DNA of 64,000 nt from NCBI RefSeq assembly GCF_020217425.1, contig NZ_CP084090.1, forward strand, positions 496,001 to 560,000, in the 5' to 3' direction. This document shows positions 1 to 7,936 of the stretch, piece after piece; within the stretch, counting starts at the first letter, position 1; each line of letters begins with the position of its first letter. The notes beneath the pieces are model-generated. The model made no database searches and was not told the origin of the DNA. It saw only the letters and a list, made by a program, of their open reading frames with translations. Source of the DNA: Halomicrobium urmianum (GTDB lineage Archaea; Halobacteriota; Halobacteria; Halobacteriales; Haloarculaceae). The translations under genes and the position numbers were made by a program.

Positions 1-68
1 GATTCGGCAGGTTCGGGCAAGTGGGTTTCGGAGTCACCGGACCGACAGGATCCTGACGGGATCGCCGA

Positions 69-1646
69 TCACCGGCCGTCGAGGCTGTTGACGAACAGCG
101 CGAGGACGGGGACGATCTCCAGCCGGCCGAACCACATCAGCCCGACCATCAGGAGCTTCGAGGGGTCGGAGAACATCAGGTAGCTCCCGAAGGGGCCGAG
201 CTTGCCGAAGCCGGGGCCGATGTTCCCGAGCGTCGCGATGGCCGCGCTGATCGTCTCGAGTATCGACAGTTGCAGGCCGATCCGGGCGGCGTCGAGGCCG
301 ATGAGTACCGTCGAAATCCCGAACACGAGCAGGTACAGCAGCGTGAACGCCATGATCCCGCGGACCGTCTCCTCGTCGATGACCCGGCCCGCCAGGCGAA
401 CCGGTTCCACCGCGCTGGGGTTGGCAGCGACGAACAGCTGTCGGCGTACCCCCTTCAGAACCACGATCCACCGGATCACCTTGACGCCGCCGCCGGTCGA
501 GCCCGCCGAACCGCCCACGAACATCGCGAACAGGAGCACGAGCTTCCCGTGGGGTCCCCACTCGACGAAGTCGCTGGTGGCGTACCCCGTGGAGTTCAGC
601 AGCGACGTGATCTGGAAGGCCGCCTGCCGCAGGGCGTTCTCCGTCACGCCCTCCGTCGCGCCGCCCAGTTCCAGGGCCGGTGCGGCGCCGCGGAACAGCA
701 GGACGCCGGCGATCGCAGTCAGCACGGCGACGGCGCCGGCGTAGGCGCGGAACTCCGGATCGTCCGTCAGCGCGTCGACCTCGCCGCGGATCACGTGCCA
801 GAACAGCGCGAAGTTGACGCCAGCGACGAACATGAAGGGGATGACGGCCCACTGGACCACCGCCGAGAAGGCGGCGACGCTGTCGGCCTCCGGCGAGAAC
901 CCGCCCGTCGGCAGCGTCGTGAACCCGTGGGCGATGGCGTTGTACAGGTTCATCTGGGGGGCCATCCCGGCCAGGTGGAGGCCGTACAGGACGAGGACGT
1001 ACAGCAGCGTGAAACCGACGTAGATGAGCCACAGCGCCCGCGCCGTCTCGACGATCCGGGGCGTCAGCTTCTGGAGCTCCGGTCCGGGGGCCTCCGACTG
1101 CATCAGTTCGGCCCCGTTGACGGCCAGCTCCGGGAGAATAGCGATCATCAGTACGATGATCCCCATCCCGCCGAGCCACTGGGTGAGCTGGCGCCACATG
1201 AGCATCGCGTGGGAGTGGCGGTCGGTGCCGATCACCTCGAGCACCGTCGCTCCCGTCGTCGTGAATCCGCTCATTGACTCGAAGAGGGCGTTGACCGGAC
1301 TCGCCAGTACTGACGCCGGCGTCGTGGGCTCCAGCAGGTACGGGATCCCGTTGCCCGCCAGCAGGTACGGGATGGTCCCGACGATAGCGACGGCCAGCCA
1401 CGCGAGCGAGACCAGCAGGAGCGCCTCCCGCGGCCCGAGGTCGGGATCGGGCTCCAGCTGTTCGAGGGCGAGCCCGATCCCCGCAGTCAGCAGGATCGAG
1501 ACGACGAACACCCAGACGTCGTCGCCGTAGACGACGGCCACGGCGAGAGGGACGAGCAGCGATAGCGAGAGGTACTTCACGATCGTCCCGACGAGGCTGA
1601 CGCTGGCTCGCCAGTCGACCCGACACCGCGCTGCCAGTCCGCGCAT
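69..1646 (-). CDS. trkH: TrkH-type potassium uptake channel subunit
   Basis: A 525-residue polytopic membrane protein of the Trk/Ktr/HKT family, the K+-conducting subunit. Four pore-loop filters are readable: SGFTTTG (residues 126-132), HGFTTLPTGG (240-249), STGYAT (352-357) and GNIGPGF (474-480). The length is normal for TrkH. It is transcribed away from the UspA gene at 1831. In a salt-in halophile it would import K+ for osmotic balance. The NAD-binding TrkA partner is not in the window and could lie beyond the left edge. The ATG at 1646 places the first transmembrane segment at about residue 20. The call is firm; whether it is specific for K+ alone is known from the family, not seen. Confidence 0.95.
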   Translation of the reverse strand: MRGLAARCRVDWRASVSLVGTIVKYLSLSLLVPLAVAVVYGDDVWVFVVSILLTAGIGLALEQLEPDPDLGPREALLLVSLAWLAVAIVGTIPYLLAGNGIPYLLEPTTPASVLASPVNALFESMSGFTTTGATVLEVIGTDRHSHAMLMWRQLTQWLGGMGIIVLMIAILPELAVNGAELMQSEAPGPELQKLTPRIVETARALWLIYVGFTLLYVLVLYGLHLAGMAPQMNLYNAIAHGFTTLPTGGFSPEADSVAAFSAVVQWAVIPFMFVAGVNFALFWHVIRGEVDALTDDPEFRAYAGAVAVLTAIAGVLLFRGAAPALELGGATEGVTENALRQAAFQITSLLNSTGYATSDFVEWGPHGKLVLLFAMFVGGSAGSTGGGVKVIRWIVVLKGVRRQLFVAANPSAVEPVRLAGRVIDEETVRGIMAFTLLYLLVFGISTVLIGLDAARIGLQLSILETISAAIATLGNIGPGFGKLGPFGSYLMFSDPSKLLMVGLMWFGRLEIVPVLALFVNSLDGR

Positions 1647-1830
1647 TATCGTCTCTCCCCGTCGCGGTCACAATGAACGCTCCGGAACGGAACGACCGCC
1701 CGTACTCCCGCGTCGAGGAGAACGGAACAGTTACAGTCGCTCACGGGGAGTTCGTTCACATGTTACTACTCGGCGGTACGTCACGCGTAGCCGTGCCGAA
1801 TCGACGAGTGCGAGCCGAGCGGGGGAAGCG

Positions 1831-2295
1831 ATGACCGACCTCTTCGAGCGCGTCCTGCTCCCGATCGCGGAGAAAGAGGACGCGCGGGCGACTGCCCGAG
1901 CGGTGCGCGACCACCTCGACGACGGCAGTCGGGTGATCGCCGTGCACGTCATCGAGAAGGCCGGCGGCGCTCCGGACAAGGCCAGCGTCGAGCAGCGCGA
2001 ACTGGAGGCCGAAGACGCCTTCGAGGCGATCCGCGACGGCCTCGGCGACGTCGACACCGAGATCCGGTACGGGACCGACGTCGCCGACACGATCTTCGAG
2101 GCGGCCGCGGACCACGACGTCAGCAGCATCGTCATCACGCCGCGGGGCGGCAGCCGGTTCGTCCGCCTGCTCACCGGCGACGTCGCGCTCGACATTGTCA
2201 CCGAGTCCGATCGACCGGTCGTCGTCCTGCCGGACGCGAACCCCGACGGCGAGTCGAACGGCGAACCGACGAACGACGGAGGAGGCGATACCTGA
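1831..2295 (+). CDS. universal stress protein (UspA domain)
   Basis: A single-domain UspA protein of 154 residues. It opens with the typical first strand (FERVLLPIAEKEDA) and ends the fold with a GGSRFVRLLTGDVALDIV stretch, a divergent version of the GxxG-x9-GS nucleotide loop, followed by RPVVVLPD. A purine-rich ribosome site (gggggaa) sits 4-8 bases before the ATG. Its stop codon overlaps the ATG of a tiny reading frame that begins a coupled chain leading to the APC permease at 2459, whose C-terminus holds two more UspA domains. A regulatory or stress role for the transporter is inferred from this linkage. Confidence 0.92.
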   Translation: MTDLFERVLLPIAEKEDARATARAVRDHLDDGSRVIAVHVIEKAGGAPDKASVEQRELEAEDAFEAIRDGLGDVDTEIRYGTDVADTIFEAAADHDVSSIVITPRGGSRFVRLLTGDVALDIVTESDRPVVVLPDANPDGESNGEPTNDGGGDT

Positions 2296-2348
2296 TGCCA
2301 GGAGGAACGCGGCCGGGAACGGGCAGTACCAGAGGTGAGATCGTATGA
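2295..2348 (+). CDS. micro-ORF 1 in the uspA-permease spacer (17 codons)
   Basis: A frame of 17 codons plus stop whose ATG overlaps the uspA stop (TGATG) and whose own TGA overlaps the next ATG (ATGA). It reads MPGGTRPGTGSTRGEIV. It resembles no family I know. Its value may lie in passing ribosomes along the message rather than in the peptide. Chance cannot be excluded for a frame this short. Confidence 0.3.
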   Translation: MPGGTRPGTGSTRGEIV

Positions 2349-2404
2349 GCGACTCGACGCTCTCCGCCGCTCACGCGACCACCACAGGAGGTAGTCTTGT
2401 ATGA
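2345..2404 (+). CDS. micro-ORF 2 in the uspA-permease spacer (19 codons)
   Basis: It starts at an ATG overlapping the stop of micro-ORF 1, preceded by GAGGTGA at a normal ribosome-site distance, and its TGA overlaps the ATG of micro-ORF 3. It reads MSDSTLSAAHATTTGGSLV. Its 3' half lies in the loop of a 14-bp perfect inverted repeat. No function is claimed for the peptide. Confidence 0.35.
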   Translation: MSDSTLSAAHATTTGGSLV

Positions 2405-2415
2405 GCGGCGGAGAG
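2360..2415 (+). promoter_or_regulatory. hairpin enclosing the ribosome site of micro-ORF 3
   Basis: A perfect 14-bp inverted repeat, CTCTCCGCCGCTCA (2360-2373) and TGAGCGGCGGAGAG (2402-2415). The 28-base loop holds GGAGGT (2387-2392), and the ATG of micro-ORF 3 (2401) lies at the stem edge. In RNA the stem would be very stable and could hinder initiation unless an upstream ribosome opens it. Confidence 0.55.
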
Positions 2416-2466
2416 TCATCTCCGTCAGTCACGTGGTCACCACGGGAGGTGACCGTGTGTGACTGA
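2401..2466 (+). CDS. micro-ORF 3 overlapping the APC permease start (21 codons)
   Basis: It begins at an ATG overlapping the previous stop, with GGAGGT about 9 bases upstream, and ends 7 bases inside the permease gene in another frame. It reads MSGGESSPSVTWSPREVTVCD. Its termination site lies right at the GTG start of the permease, which fits translational coupling. Conservation in relatives would be needed to call it a gene. Confidence 0.35.
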   Translation: MSGGESSPSVTWSPREVTVCD

Positions 2467-2467
2467 C
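2424..2467 (+). promoter_or_regulatory. hairpin sequestering the permease ribosome site and GTG start
   Basis: Two nested complementary pairs: GTCAGTCAC (2424-2432) with GTGACTGAC (2459-2467), and GGTCACC (2435-2441) with GGTGACC (2448-2454). The folded RNA would bury the ribosome site GGGAGGTGA and the GTG start at 2459. It is the second such structure in a row, which suggests control of permease translation. Confidence 0.55.
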
Positions 2468-4690
2468 GAAGATCTCGCCAAGGACCTCGGCCCCCTCGCA
2501 GCGCTGACCATCGGCGTCGGGACGATGATCGGGGCGGGCATCTTCGTGCTCCCGGGCGATGCGATCAGCCAGGCGGGCTCGTGGGCCGTCGGGTCGTTCG
2601 TGATCGGCGGTGGCATCGCGCTGCTGACGGCGCTGTCGGCCAGCGAGCTCGGTACCGCAATGCCCCGGTCGGGCGGCGCGTACTTCTACGTCAACCACGC
2701 GCTCGGGCCGCTGTTCGGCTCGATCGCCGGCTGGGCCAACTGGCTGGGACTGGCCTTCGCGTCCGCGTTCTACATGGTCGGATTCGGCCAGTACATCCAG
2801 AACATCTTCGGACTGGCCGGCGGCATCGACCTCGTCGTGGCGACGGTCGATCCGACGCTGCTGATGGCGCTGGCGGGCGCCGCGCTGTTCATCACGGTCA
2901 ACTACATCGGCGCGAAGGAGACCGGTCGACTGCAGAACATCATCGTCGTCCTGCTGGTGGCCATCCTCGCAGTGTTCACGGTGGCCGGGGCGCTCCGGGC
3001 CGACGCGGCCAACCTGCCGGCGGGCAAGGGCTGGAACCAGATGATGACGACGACCGGGATCATCTTCGTCTCCTACCTCGGGTTCGTCCAGATAACGAGC
3101 GTCGGCGAGGAGATCAAGGACCCGGGCAGAAACCTCCCGCGGGCGGTCATCGGGAGCGTGGTGCTAGTGACGGCCATCTACGCGCTCGTGCTGGTGGCGA
3201 TGGCCGCCGCGGTCGAGCAGGGCTTCATCGAGAGCGTCCCCGACGACGGCATCGCCGTCGTCGAGGTGGCGCACATCCTCCTGGGACCGATCGGTGCGAG
3301 CGCTATGCTCGTCGGGGGCCTGCTGGCGACCGCCTCCTCGGCCAACGCGTCCATTCTCGCGTCCTCGCGGATCAACTTCGCGATGGGCCGTGACCGGATC
3401 GTCACCCCGAACCTCAACGAGATCCACCCGCGGTTCTCCACGCCGTATCGCTCGATCGCCGTCACCGGCGTGCTCATCCTCGTGTTCATCGCCTTCGGCA
3501 CCGTGGAGACGCTGGCGACGATGGGCAGCGTCCTCCACCTGATCATCTACGGCCTGCTGAACGTGGCCCTGATCGTCATGCGGGAGGCCGACCCCGAGGA
3601 CTACGAGCCGGACTTCACGGTCCCGCTGTACCCGGCGACGCCGATCCTCGGCGCGCTGACGGCGTTCGCGCTCATCGTGTTCATCGATCCGGGGATCATC
3701 CTGCTCAGCGCGGTACTGGTCGTCGGCGCCGTCGCCTGGTACTTCGGCTACGCGCGCACCCGGACGACCAAGCAAGGGATCCTCTCGGAGTGGGTCCTCA
3801 ATCGAGCCGATCGGATGCCCGACTCGGCCGTCTCCGCCGCGGCGAGCGTCAAGCCCGACGGCGGGCAGTACCGGGTGATGGTCCCGCTGGCCAACCCGGA
3901 GCACGAGACGGACCTGATCGAGCTGGCCAGCGCCATCGCCAAGCAGCGCGACGGCGTCGTCATCGCGACCCACGTCGTGCAGGTGCCCGACCAGACCGCC
4001 CTGCAGCGGGCCGCCGACGACCCCGACCGGTTCGACGGCTCCGGTGACCTCCTCGAGCAGGCCCGCGCGGACGCACAGACCTACGACGTCCCCATCGAGA
4101 CGCACACCATCTACTCCCACCGCTCGTTCGAGGAGATCTTCGACGCCGCCACGACCCACGACGCGGACATGGTCGTGATGGGCTGGGGCGAGGACGCGCA
4201 CGGCTCGCCCGGCCGCGCCGAGTCCGCGTTCGACGAGGTCACGCGGGACGTCCCCTGCGACTTCCTGCTGCTGCGCGACCGCGGGTTCGACCCCTCGCGG
4301 ATCCTCCTGCCGACCGCGGGCGGCCCCGACTCCGACCTGTCGGCGACAGTGGCGCGACTGCTCGCGGACGAGTACGGGGCCGAGGTGACGCTGCTGAACG
4401 TCGCCGACGACCGCGAAGAGGGCGAAGCGTTCCTCTCGGAGTGGGCCGAGGAGCACGACTTCACGGACGCCGACCGACGCGTCGAGACCGGCGACGTCGA
4501 GTCGGCCATCGAGCGGGCGGCCGACGATTCCACGCTCGTCGTCATCGGCGCTACCGAAGAGGGGCTGCTCCGGCGGCTGGTCTCCGGGTCGCTCGTGCTC
4601 GACGTGGTCGAGGACGTCGACTGCTCGGTCCTGATGGCCGAGAAACACCGCGACCGAGGCGTCGTCGAGCGCCTGTTCGGGAACCGGTGA
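2459..4690 (+). CDS. APC-family amino-acid permease with two C-terminal UspA domains
   Basis: A 743-residue fusion. Residues 1 to about 440 form a 12-helix APC (amino acid-polyamine-organocation) transporter, with the family start of helix 1, GVGTMIGAGIFVLPG (residues 20-34). Residues of about 470-610 and 615-735 are two UspA folds (YRVMVPLANPEHETD and SRILLPTAGGPDSD mark their first strands). The GTG start is chosen because GGGAGGTGACC lies directly before it. This architecture is common in haloarchaea. The cytoplasmic UspA pair probably senses nucleotide or stress; the substrate cannot be told. It follows the micro-ORF chain and uspA. Confidence 0.92.
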   Translation: MTDEDLAKDLGPLAALTIGVGTMIGAGIFVLPGDAISQAGSWAVGSFVIGGGIALLTALSASELGTAMPRSGGAYFYVNHALGPLFGSIAGWANWLGLAFASAFYMVGFGQYIQNIFGLAGGIDLVVATVDPTLLMALAGAALFITVNYIGAKETGRLQNIIVVLLVAILAVFTVAGALRADAANLPAGKGWNQMMTTTGIIFVSYLGFVQITSVGEEIKDPGRNLPRAVIGSVVLVTAIYALVLVAMAAAVEQGFIESVPDDGIAVVEVAHILLGPIGASAMLVGGLLATASSANASILASSRINFAMGRDRIVTPNLNEIHPRFSTPYRSIAVTGVLILVFIAFGTVETLATMGSVLHLIIYGLLNVALIVMREADPEDYEPDFTVPLYPATPILGALTAFALIVFIDPGIILLSAVLVVGAVAWYFGYARTRTTKQGILSEWVLNRADRMPDSAVSAAASVKPDGGQYRVMVPLANPEHETDLIELASAIAKQRDGVVIATHVVQVPDQTALQRAADDPDRFDGSGDLLEQARADAQTYDVPIETHTIYSHRSFEEIFDAATTHDADMVVMGWGEDAHGSPGRAESAFDEVTRDVPCDFLLLRDRGFDPSRILLPTAGGPDSDLSATVARLLADEYGAEVTLLNVADDREEGEAFLSEWAEEHDFTDADRRVETGDVESAIERAADDSTLVVIGATEEGLLRRLVSGSLVLDVVEDVDCSVLMAEKHRDRGVVERLFGNR

Positions 4691-4781
4691 CTTGCAGGTG
4701 ATCGACCCGTCCCCGGATCACTCCGCGTCGGTTCGTGCGTCTCCGTCGCCGGTCATTTCAGTGAACGCCACTAGTGGGCCC

Positions 4782-5332
4782 ATGTCCGGATCGCACTCCA
4801 GACGCGCTTTCCTCGCGACCGCGGCGACGGCCGCAGTCGGATCGCAACTGGCTGCCTCTGGGACAATCCGGAGTCCTCGGACGGCCACCTGTTTGTCGAG
4901 AACACCGCCACCCAGGAGTCGGCGATCGGCCTCACAGTGACGCCCGGTACCGACCAGGAAGGCGATCCCGTCGTGTCGGGCTGGTACCGGCTCCCCGCCG
5001 ACACCGGCTTCCGGTACGACGAAGTTCTCGAGTCGGAGACCGCCTACACGATTCAGGTCCGGCGGGAGGACTCGGAGCCGCGCGACCGCGTCAACGTGAC
5101 CGTCCCGACCTGTGAGAGCGGGAACGCCGGCCGCACGGTCAGCGTCAGGGCCCAGCCGGACGGCCTCGGCGTCATCCCGTGGGGATGCGAGGACTCCGAC
5201 TACACCCTCCGCGAACTCGAGTACAGGAGTCCGGAGGAGTACGCCGTCGACCCGCCGGCGGGCACCGGCACCCCAACCGGAACGGGGAGCCCGACAGGAA
5301 CGGATCCGCCGAACGGAACCGACGGCGGGTGA
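4782..5332 (+). pseudogene. Tat-type lipoprotein gene broken by a frameshift near base 4850
   Basis: The frame starting at 4782 encodes a twin-arginine-like leader (SRRAFLATAATAAVGSQLA) but then runs off into unrelated sequence. The next frame, open from before 4850 to 5332, encodes a typical secreted acidic domain (CLWDNPESSDGHLFVENTAT at its start) with a PTGTGSPTGTDPPNGT tail. If a second copy of GGCT stood beside the one at 4849-4852, the two frames would join and create the lipobox LAGC. This fits loss of one 4-base repeat unit, by mutation, slippage or sequencing error. The mature part has about 150 residues; the function is unknown. A shorter intact protein starting at GTG 4937 would lack any export signal. 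Confidence 0.7.
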
Positions 5333-5351
5333 CTCGTCGTCGGAACGGGCG

Positions 5352-7442
5352 TTACCCGTTTCCGTCGCCGTCCGCCGACAGCTCCGACGCGTCGGGCGTG
5401 GTCATGTCAGCCTCGATGGTCGCCCAGCCGTCGAAGTCCTCGGGCCCGCGGTCGCCCGTCGAGTAGTCGTAGGCGTCGCCGGGCGCGTTGTAGTTCATCA
5501 CGCTCGGGTACGTCTCGTAGGGATACTGTGCGTCGATGCCGCGGTAGTCGTACTCCGTCAGGCCGAGCGAGTGGCCGAGTTCGTGCATGAAGACCTGTCC
5601 GGTCTGGTCGCCGCACTCCACGAGGAACCACGGCTCCAGCCAGCGCGCGAAGCCGGTCGTGTCCCCGTCGGCGGTCCGCGCCTCGTCGGCCAGCAGCGCG
5701 TAGTGGTACCCCTTGCCCTCGCGGTCGAAGTGCTCGTCCGCGTAGTCGCCGAGATCGTTGCTGTCGCCGGCCGGATCCGCGCCGTAGACGACGTCGGCCT
5801 CGGGCACCGTCTCGCCCTCGATCAGGTGCAGCGAGATGCCCTCGGAGCCGTCGGGATTGTCGACCGGCGACGTCTCGAACGCCTCGGTCAGTCGCGTCCG
5901 GGCCTCGCCGGAGAGCGAGCAACCCGGCGTGGAATCGACCTCGACGTAGACGTCCGTCCGGGTCGGGTCGGCGTCGGGCAGCGTCTCCTCCGCGTTCACC
6001 TCGGCGCCGTCGGGGAGTCCGTCACCGTCCGTGTCGGACTCGTTCGGGTCGGTGCCCAGTTCCCGCTCCCGCGCGTCCGAGAGTCCGTCGCCGTCGCTGT
6101 CGGTCGCGTTGCCGGCATCGGTCGCGTTCTCGTCCTCGGGAGCTCCCTCACCGCCCGACGCGTTCTCGGGATCGATCGCCTCCTCGAGGCCGGTCGTCGC
6201 GTTCGCCGGGTCGATCGCGCCGCCGCCCGACGCCCCGTCGTCGGCTCCGCCGCTGTCCGCTTCCGTCGCGGACTGGTCGCCGTCGTTCGTCGCCGACTCG
6301 TTCGTGCCGTTCGTCGTCGACTCGTCGGTCGCTGACGGAGTCGACTCGCCGCTTTCGTTCGTGGTCGATCCGCCGGTGTCGCCGGCCGCAGACTGGTCGT
6401 CGGTCGAAGTCGTCGACTCGTCCGCTCCGTCAGTCGCGTTTCCCTCGTCGCTCCCGGACTCGTTCTCCGGGGTGCCCTCCTGCTGGGCCCCCATCGCCGC
6501 GTCGCCGCCGTCGCTCTCGTCGGACGCGTTACCGGGGTCGTTCGGGTCCGTCGGGTCGGTGCCCTGGAGCCACTCCTCGCCGTCGCCGATCCCGTCGCCG
6601 TCGGTGTCCCAGTCGGCCAGGTTCGTGCCGATCTCGTCCTCCCGCTGATCAGACAGTCCGTCGCCGTCGGAGTCCGTCACGGACAGGTTCGAGTCGGGGT
6701 CGTTCGGGTCCGTCCCCCGCGCCAGTTCGTCGTAGTCGGTGTAGCCGTCACCGTCGGAGTCGCGCACGGGGAAGTCGTCGGCGTCGGTCGGATCAGTCCC
6801 GGCCTCGGCCTCGGCGGCGTCAGAGAACCCGTCGCCGTCCGAGTCCGCGTCACCCGCGGGCGTCTCCTCTGCGGGCGTCTCGGTCTGTGAGTCCGTCTGG
6901 TTCGCTGTCGTCGTCTCGGTCGCAGTCTCTGTCGTCGTCTCCGTCTCGGTCGCAGTCTCTGTCGTCGTCTCCGTCTCGGTCGCAGTCTCTGTCGTCGTCT
7001 CCGTCTCGGTCGCAGTCTCTGTCGTCGTCTCCGTCTCGGTTTCCGTCGACGAGTCCGCCTCCGTGGCCGTATCACTATCGGTCGCGGTCTCCGTCTCGGT
7101 CGTCTCCTCGGAACCCGGATCGCTCGGATCCGTCGGGTCGGTGCCCTGGAGGTACTCCTCGCCATCACCGATCCCGTCGCCGTCGGTGTCCCAGTCGGCC
7201 AGGTTCGTGCCGAGTTCGTCCTCGAGCTGGTCGGTCAGGCCGTCGCCGTCGGAGTCGGACACGGCCGGGTTCGAGTCGGGGTCGTTCGGGTCCGTTCCGC
7301 GCTCGCGCTCGTCGTAGTCGGTGTAGCCGTCCCCGTCGGAGTCGACCGGATCGGCGGGCTGGGCGGCCGCCGGTCCGGCCGCCAGCCCGACCAGCACGGC
7401 CAGACCGACGGCGACCGCCGCCCAGCGCACCTCGGCCCTCAT
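5352..7442 (-). CDS. secreted metzincin-like metalloprotease with thrombospondin-3/Ca-binding repeats
   Basis: An exported protein of 696 residues, starting at the second possible ATG (7442), which opens directly into a signal peptide ending AAA-QPAD. Two blocks of DSDGDGYTDYDE-like and DTDGDGIGDGEE-like calcium repeats flank Thr/Glu-rich and Ser/Asn/Thr-rich linkers, and a third block precedes the catalytic domain. The zinc site HELGHSLGLTE lies near residues 620-630, with a Met-turn SVMNY near 654-658. In HExxHxxGxx(H/D) the last ligand is His or Asp; here the position is Glu630, with Asp632 nearby, so the third ligand is uncertain. It is an extracellular, Ca-stabilised peptidase by inference. 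Confidence 0.85.
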   Translation of the reverse strand: MRAEVRWAAVAVGLAVLVGLAAGPAAAQPADPVDSDGDGYTDYDERERGTDPNDPDSNPAVSDSDGDGLTDQLEDELGTNLADWDTDGDGIGDGEEYLQGTDPTDPSDPGSEETTETETATDSDTATEADSSTETETETTTETATETETTTETATETETTTETATETETTTETATETTTANQTDSQTETPAEETPAGDADSDGDGFSDAAEAEAGTDPTDADDFPVRDSDGDGYTDYDELARGTDPNDPDSNLSVTDSDGDGLSDQREDEIGTNLADWDTDGDGIGDGEEWLQGTDPTDPNDPGNASDESDGGDAAMGAQQEGTPENESGSDEGNATDGADESTTSTDDQSAAGDTGGSTTNESGESTPSATDESTTNGTNESATNDGDQSATEADSGGADDGASGGGAIDPANATTGLEEAIDPENASGGEGAPEDENATDAGNATDSDGDGLSDARERELGTDPNESDTDGDGLPDGAEVNAEETLPDADPTRTDVYVEVDSTPGCSLSGEARTRLTEAFETSPVDNPDGSEGISLHLIEGETVPEADVVYGADPAGDSNDLGDYADEHFDREGKGYHYALLADEARTADGDTTGFARWLEPWFLVECGDQTGQVFMHELGHSLGLTEYDYRGIDAQYPYETYPSVMNYNAPGDAYDYSTGDRGPEDFDGWATIEADMTTPDASELSADGDGNG
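6931..7040. repeat. 30-bp tandem repeat inside the metalloprotease linker
   Basis: Three exact 30-bp units (6931-6960, 6961-6990, 6991-7020) and a 20-base partial fourth. They encode a 10-residue Thr/Glu repeat (ETETTTETAT on the minus strand). Perfect identity implies recent expansion and likely length variation between strains. Confidence 0.95.
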
Positions 7443-7936
7443 CGGTGACCACCGTCCGTCCACCGCTCCGGTGGGGTCGGGTTCGTTCGTCCAGCGACGC
7501 TGTGTCCATCGTCAGTCCACGTCCCGCACCGCCTTCGGTGGGAAGGCATACGCCGCCCTCTGTGATTTTTGGGTATTGTTATTGGGCGGAAAACGCCGGT
7601 AACGTCGGCCTGTGGCGGTCGGCGAGGGAACGGCGTGGTGACGCCGGCCGTCGCAACTGTCAGCGTGGGTCAGACGGGAAATGCGACGTGAACGCCGGTA
7701 TCGAACGGTCTTTCCGCGCGCTAAGCTCTGGTTACTGCCCGATACAGTCCGCCCTCGCTCCGGGACGCGTCGACCAGTCCGGCCGGATGGTCGTTCGATT
7801 CCGACGTCAGTCAGCGGCACCGGTGGCATCGAACGAGGGCTCCGGTATCGAACCGGATCGGCCGAAACGGAGTGGCGTGAACGACCCCTTCGCGAGAACT
7901 ACTGCCCGAGAACGATCGACGAAAAGTCCCGCTGCG
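7443..7936. other. intergenic region between metalloprotease start and gntP end
   Basis: About 490 bases without a credible gene; the frames present on both strands are Arg/Pro-rich shadows. An A+T-rich island at 7561-7580 (tgtgatttttgggtattgtt), about 120 bases from the metalloprotease start, is the best candidate for its minus-strand promoter. Confidence 0.4.

Noticed and set aside
34-1671. 545-codon minus-strand frame over trkH
   Set aside because: Arg/Pro-rich shadow of trkH in another frame; the trkH frame has clear pore motifs.
3164-4648. 494-codon minus-strand frame opposite the APC permease
   Set aside because: Low-complexity Arg/Asp/Val sequence without motifs, antisense to a well-supported transporter.
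5112-6335. 407-codon plus-strand frame running out of the lipoprotein into the metalloprotease
   Set aside because: Antisense shadow of the repeat-rich metalloprotease; no protein features.
6931-7040. tandem repeat as a non-coding satellite
   Set aside because: It is in frame inside the metalloprotease and encodes a 10-residue linker repeat.
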